Assembly (NCBI GenBank): GCA_910579485.1
Contig: CAJTVO010000010.1
Location: 8,245-41,273, forward strand
Reading direction: 5' to 3'
From: an uncultured Oscillospiraceae bacterium
Lineage (GTDB): Bacteria > Bacillota > Clostridia > Oscillospirales > Oscillospiraceae
DNA length: 33,029 nucleotides
Below are positions 32,090-33,029 of this stretch, one piece after another (position 1 is the first letter of the stretch; the number at the start of each line of letters is the position of its first letter). Below the pieces are notes generated by a model, which was not told the DNA's origin, made no database searches, and saw only the letters and a list, made by a program, of their open reading frames with translations. The position numbers were made by a program, and so were the translations under genes.

Positions 32090-32125
32090 CAAAAAGGGAA
32101 CCCCGGGAGCGGAAAGCTCCCGGGG
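32090..32125 (-). terminator. Terminator after darA
   Basis: CCCCGGGAGC and GCTCCCGGGG (32101-32110 with 32116-32125) form a perfect 10-bp stem with a 5-nt loop. On the - strand it is followed by TTCCCTTTTT. It separates darA from dpaA. Confidence 0.9.
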
Positions 32126-32135
32126 CCCTTTGGTG

Positions 32136-32492
32136 TCAAAATTTCTGAATATCATCCAGGTCCATGATGAACACGACCACGCCGCCCACGCTCATATGCA
32201 CCGGCATCATGGGAATGGAGGGGTTGGGGCCGCCGGAGGAGATGGACAGATTGGAGTAGGTCATCTGCTGCCGCCGTCCCGCGCACTGTCTGAGCACGTC
32301 CAGGGCAGCCTCCACCCGATGTTCCTCCACGCCGATCATCAGCGTCACGCTCCGCTTTTTCAAAAAGCCGCCGGTGGAACTGAGCACAGTGGCAAAAAAG
32401 CCGTGGCGGTTCAGATCGTCCACAGTCTCCGGATAATCGTCCCCCTGAACCACCGCCAGGAGCATTTTTTGCTTACATTTCTCCTTCTCCAT
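32136..32492 (-). CDS. darA: Cyclic-di-AMP receptor DarA (PstA-like PII protein)
   Basis: The 118-aa PII-like protein binds c-di-AMP as a trimer. It shows KMLLAVVQGDDYPETVDDL (first strand and helix), STGGFLKKRSVTLMIGVEEHRVEAAL (in parts, with the T-G-G-F-L-K ligand loop) and VGGVVVFIMDLDDIQKF at the end, all typical of DarA/PstA, with the usual length. Its signalling partner is unknown even in Bacillus. It follows the TSCPD gene by 59 bp and has a GTAAGGTGAGATC site before the ATG. It ends at the terminator at 32090-32125. Confidence 0.93.
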   Translation of the reverse strand: MEKEKCKQKMLLAVVQGDDYPETVDDLNRHGFFATVLSSTGGFLKKRSVTLMIGVEEHRVEAALDVLRQCAGRRQQMTYSNLSISSGGPNPSIPMMPVHMSVGGVVVFIMDLDDIQKF

Positions 32493-32551
32493 GATCTCAC
32501 CTTACCTTTCAGACTGAAAATAATGGATCACACACACGCTTCCGGCTCCGT

Positions 32552-32809
32552 TTACCGGCCGGACTCCTTCAGCGCCTCGGTCAGGGCCTTGGAAAGCTGG
32601 TCGGGGCAGCTGGTGGGCTTCCAGCCGCACTGGATGCCCTGGAGCCGCTCGATGGCCTCCTGCGCGCGCATACCTGTCACCAGACGGGAAATGCCCTGCA
32701 GGTTGCCGTTGCAGCCTCCGGTAAAGGCTACGGAGCGGATCACTCCGTCTTCCAGCTCCAGGTCGATCTGGGAGGAGCAGACGCCGGTGGGCGCATAGGT
32801 ATAGGTCAT
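32552..32809 (-). CDS. TSCPD-domain protein (TIGR03905 type)
   Basis: The 85-aa protein carries the TSCPD motif seen here as PTSCPDQLSKAL near residue 66, plus PTGVCSSQIDLELEDG and FTGGCNGNLQGISRLV. This small domain also occurs at the C-terminus of class II ribonucleotide reductases; stand-alone members have no proven function. Cysteines 10, 33, 61 and 68 may form a metal or nucleotide site. The ATG follows a GGAGAC site, and transcription starts at the promoter at 32871-32899. Confidence 0.88.
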   Translation of the reverse strand: MTYTYAPTGVCSSQIDLELEDGVIRSVAFTGGCNGNLQGISRLVTGMRAQEAIERLQGIQCGWKPTSCPDQLSKALTEALKESGR

Positions 32810-32870
32810 AATATGAGTCTCCTTTTCGTTGCTTCACGGATTTTTTCGCCCCTTAGGGGGTGGTGGCAAT

Positions 32871-32899
32871 AGTATAACAGATTTTTTTGCTGTTGACAA
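32871..32899 (-). promoter_or_regulatory. Sigma-A promoter of the TSCPD-darA transcript
   Basis: On the - strand TTGTCA (32899-32894), a 17-nt spacer ending TGT (extended -10), TATACT (32876-32871), about 60 bp before the ATG. The leader contains a small CCCC/GGGG hairpin. Confidence 0.85.
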
Positions 32900-32916
32900 G
32901 CCTGGGTTCTGCTGCT

Positions 32917-33029
32917 GCGGCCCTGCGGGCCGCGCCGCTTCCCGTTTCTATTCGATAGCCCGGGGCCTCCGCGGCCCCGGACCCTGCGGTTACTTTTGCC
33001 GCGCGGCAAAAGTAACCAAAAACGCGCTT
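32917..33029 (+). repeat. Composite hairpin repeat, copy D (cut by window end)
   Basis: Hairpin 1 pairs GCGGCCC (32917-32923) with GGGCCGC (32927-32933). The spacer contains GTTTCTATTCGATAGCCC. Hairpin 2 pairs CCGGGGCC (32960-32967) with GGCCCCGG (32973-32980). Hairpin 3 pairs 32988-33000 with 33005-33017 (13 perfect pairs, loop GCGC). CAAAAACGCGCTT follows to the window edge. This is the most regular copy; its second half presumably lies beyond the window. Confidence 0.88.

Overview
The window looks like chromosomal DNA of a GC-rich, spore-forming Firmicute of class Clostridia, most likely an Oscillospiraceae-type gut bacterium (inference). Support comes from both dipicolinate synthase subunits (dpaA, dpaB), a DarA-type c-di-AMP receptor, an ECF vitamin-transporter core beside truA, a ylxM-ffh-rpsP-khpA operon, strong AGGAGG ribosome sites with occasional GTG/TTG starts, and sigma-A promoters with 17-nt spacers. 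No rRNA, tRNA or CRISPR array was seen.

Layout. 1-3660 (+): ABC-F ATPase (5' cut by the window edge), DUF218 membrane protein, flavodoxin and prfA, mostly overlapping or closely spaced. 3661-4016 holds a composite hairpin repeat. 4017-7688 (+): membrane-anchored GNAT, tsaC/Sua5, then one uninterrupted reading frame holding CoaE followed by an M18 aminopeptidase. 7778-8671 (+): BAAT-type alpha/beta hydrolase, ending at a strong terminator shared with the converging ylxM-ffh-rpsP-khpA operon (11077-8744, -), which has a near-perfect promoter. 11293-14298 (+): two tandem, mosaic copies of a solute-binding lipoprotein, each with its own promoter and hairpin. 24742-14432 (-): methyltransferase, VanZ-GNAT in one frame, ecfA1-ecfA2-ecfT, a repeat, then truA, a DUF5711-like propeller protein, cvpA, a ClpE-like unfoldase and a small Cys4 protein. 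24743-25895 is a decayed mobile-element segment. 25896-30570 (+): carboxylesterase, YczE-like membrane protein, cysK and a Gfo/Idh/MocA oxidoreductase. 32809-30622 (-): TSCPD protein, darA, dpaA, dpaB.

Most interesting segment. At 24935-25736 (- strand) lie the first 33 codons of a CRESS-type rolling-circle Rep (WQLTINNP motif), preceded by a perfect 12-bp stem-loop whose loop carries CAGTATTAC. That matches the NANTATTAC nonanucleotide at the replication origin of circovirus-like CRESS DNA replicons. Tandem 8-bp iteron-like repeats lie between stem and rep, and two small element genes lie upstream. The rep fragment stops exactly where a chromosomal hairpin repeat begins. I read this as a fossil of an integrated CRESS-like plasmid or virus in a bacterium.

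Other themes. A multi-hairpin interspersed repeat occurs five times (3668-3825, 19837-20035, 24850-24937, 28129-28192, 32917-33029). Its stems vary in sequence but stay paired. Two pairs of normally separate genes (coaE/M18 and vanZ/GNAT) are joined in frame with no stop, yet keep a perfect internal Shine-Dalgarno and ATG.
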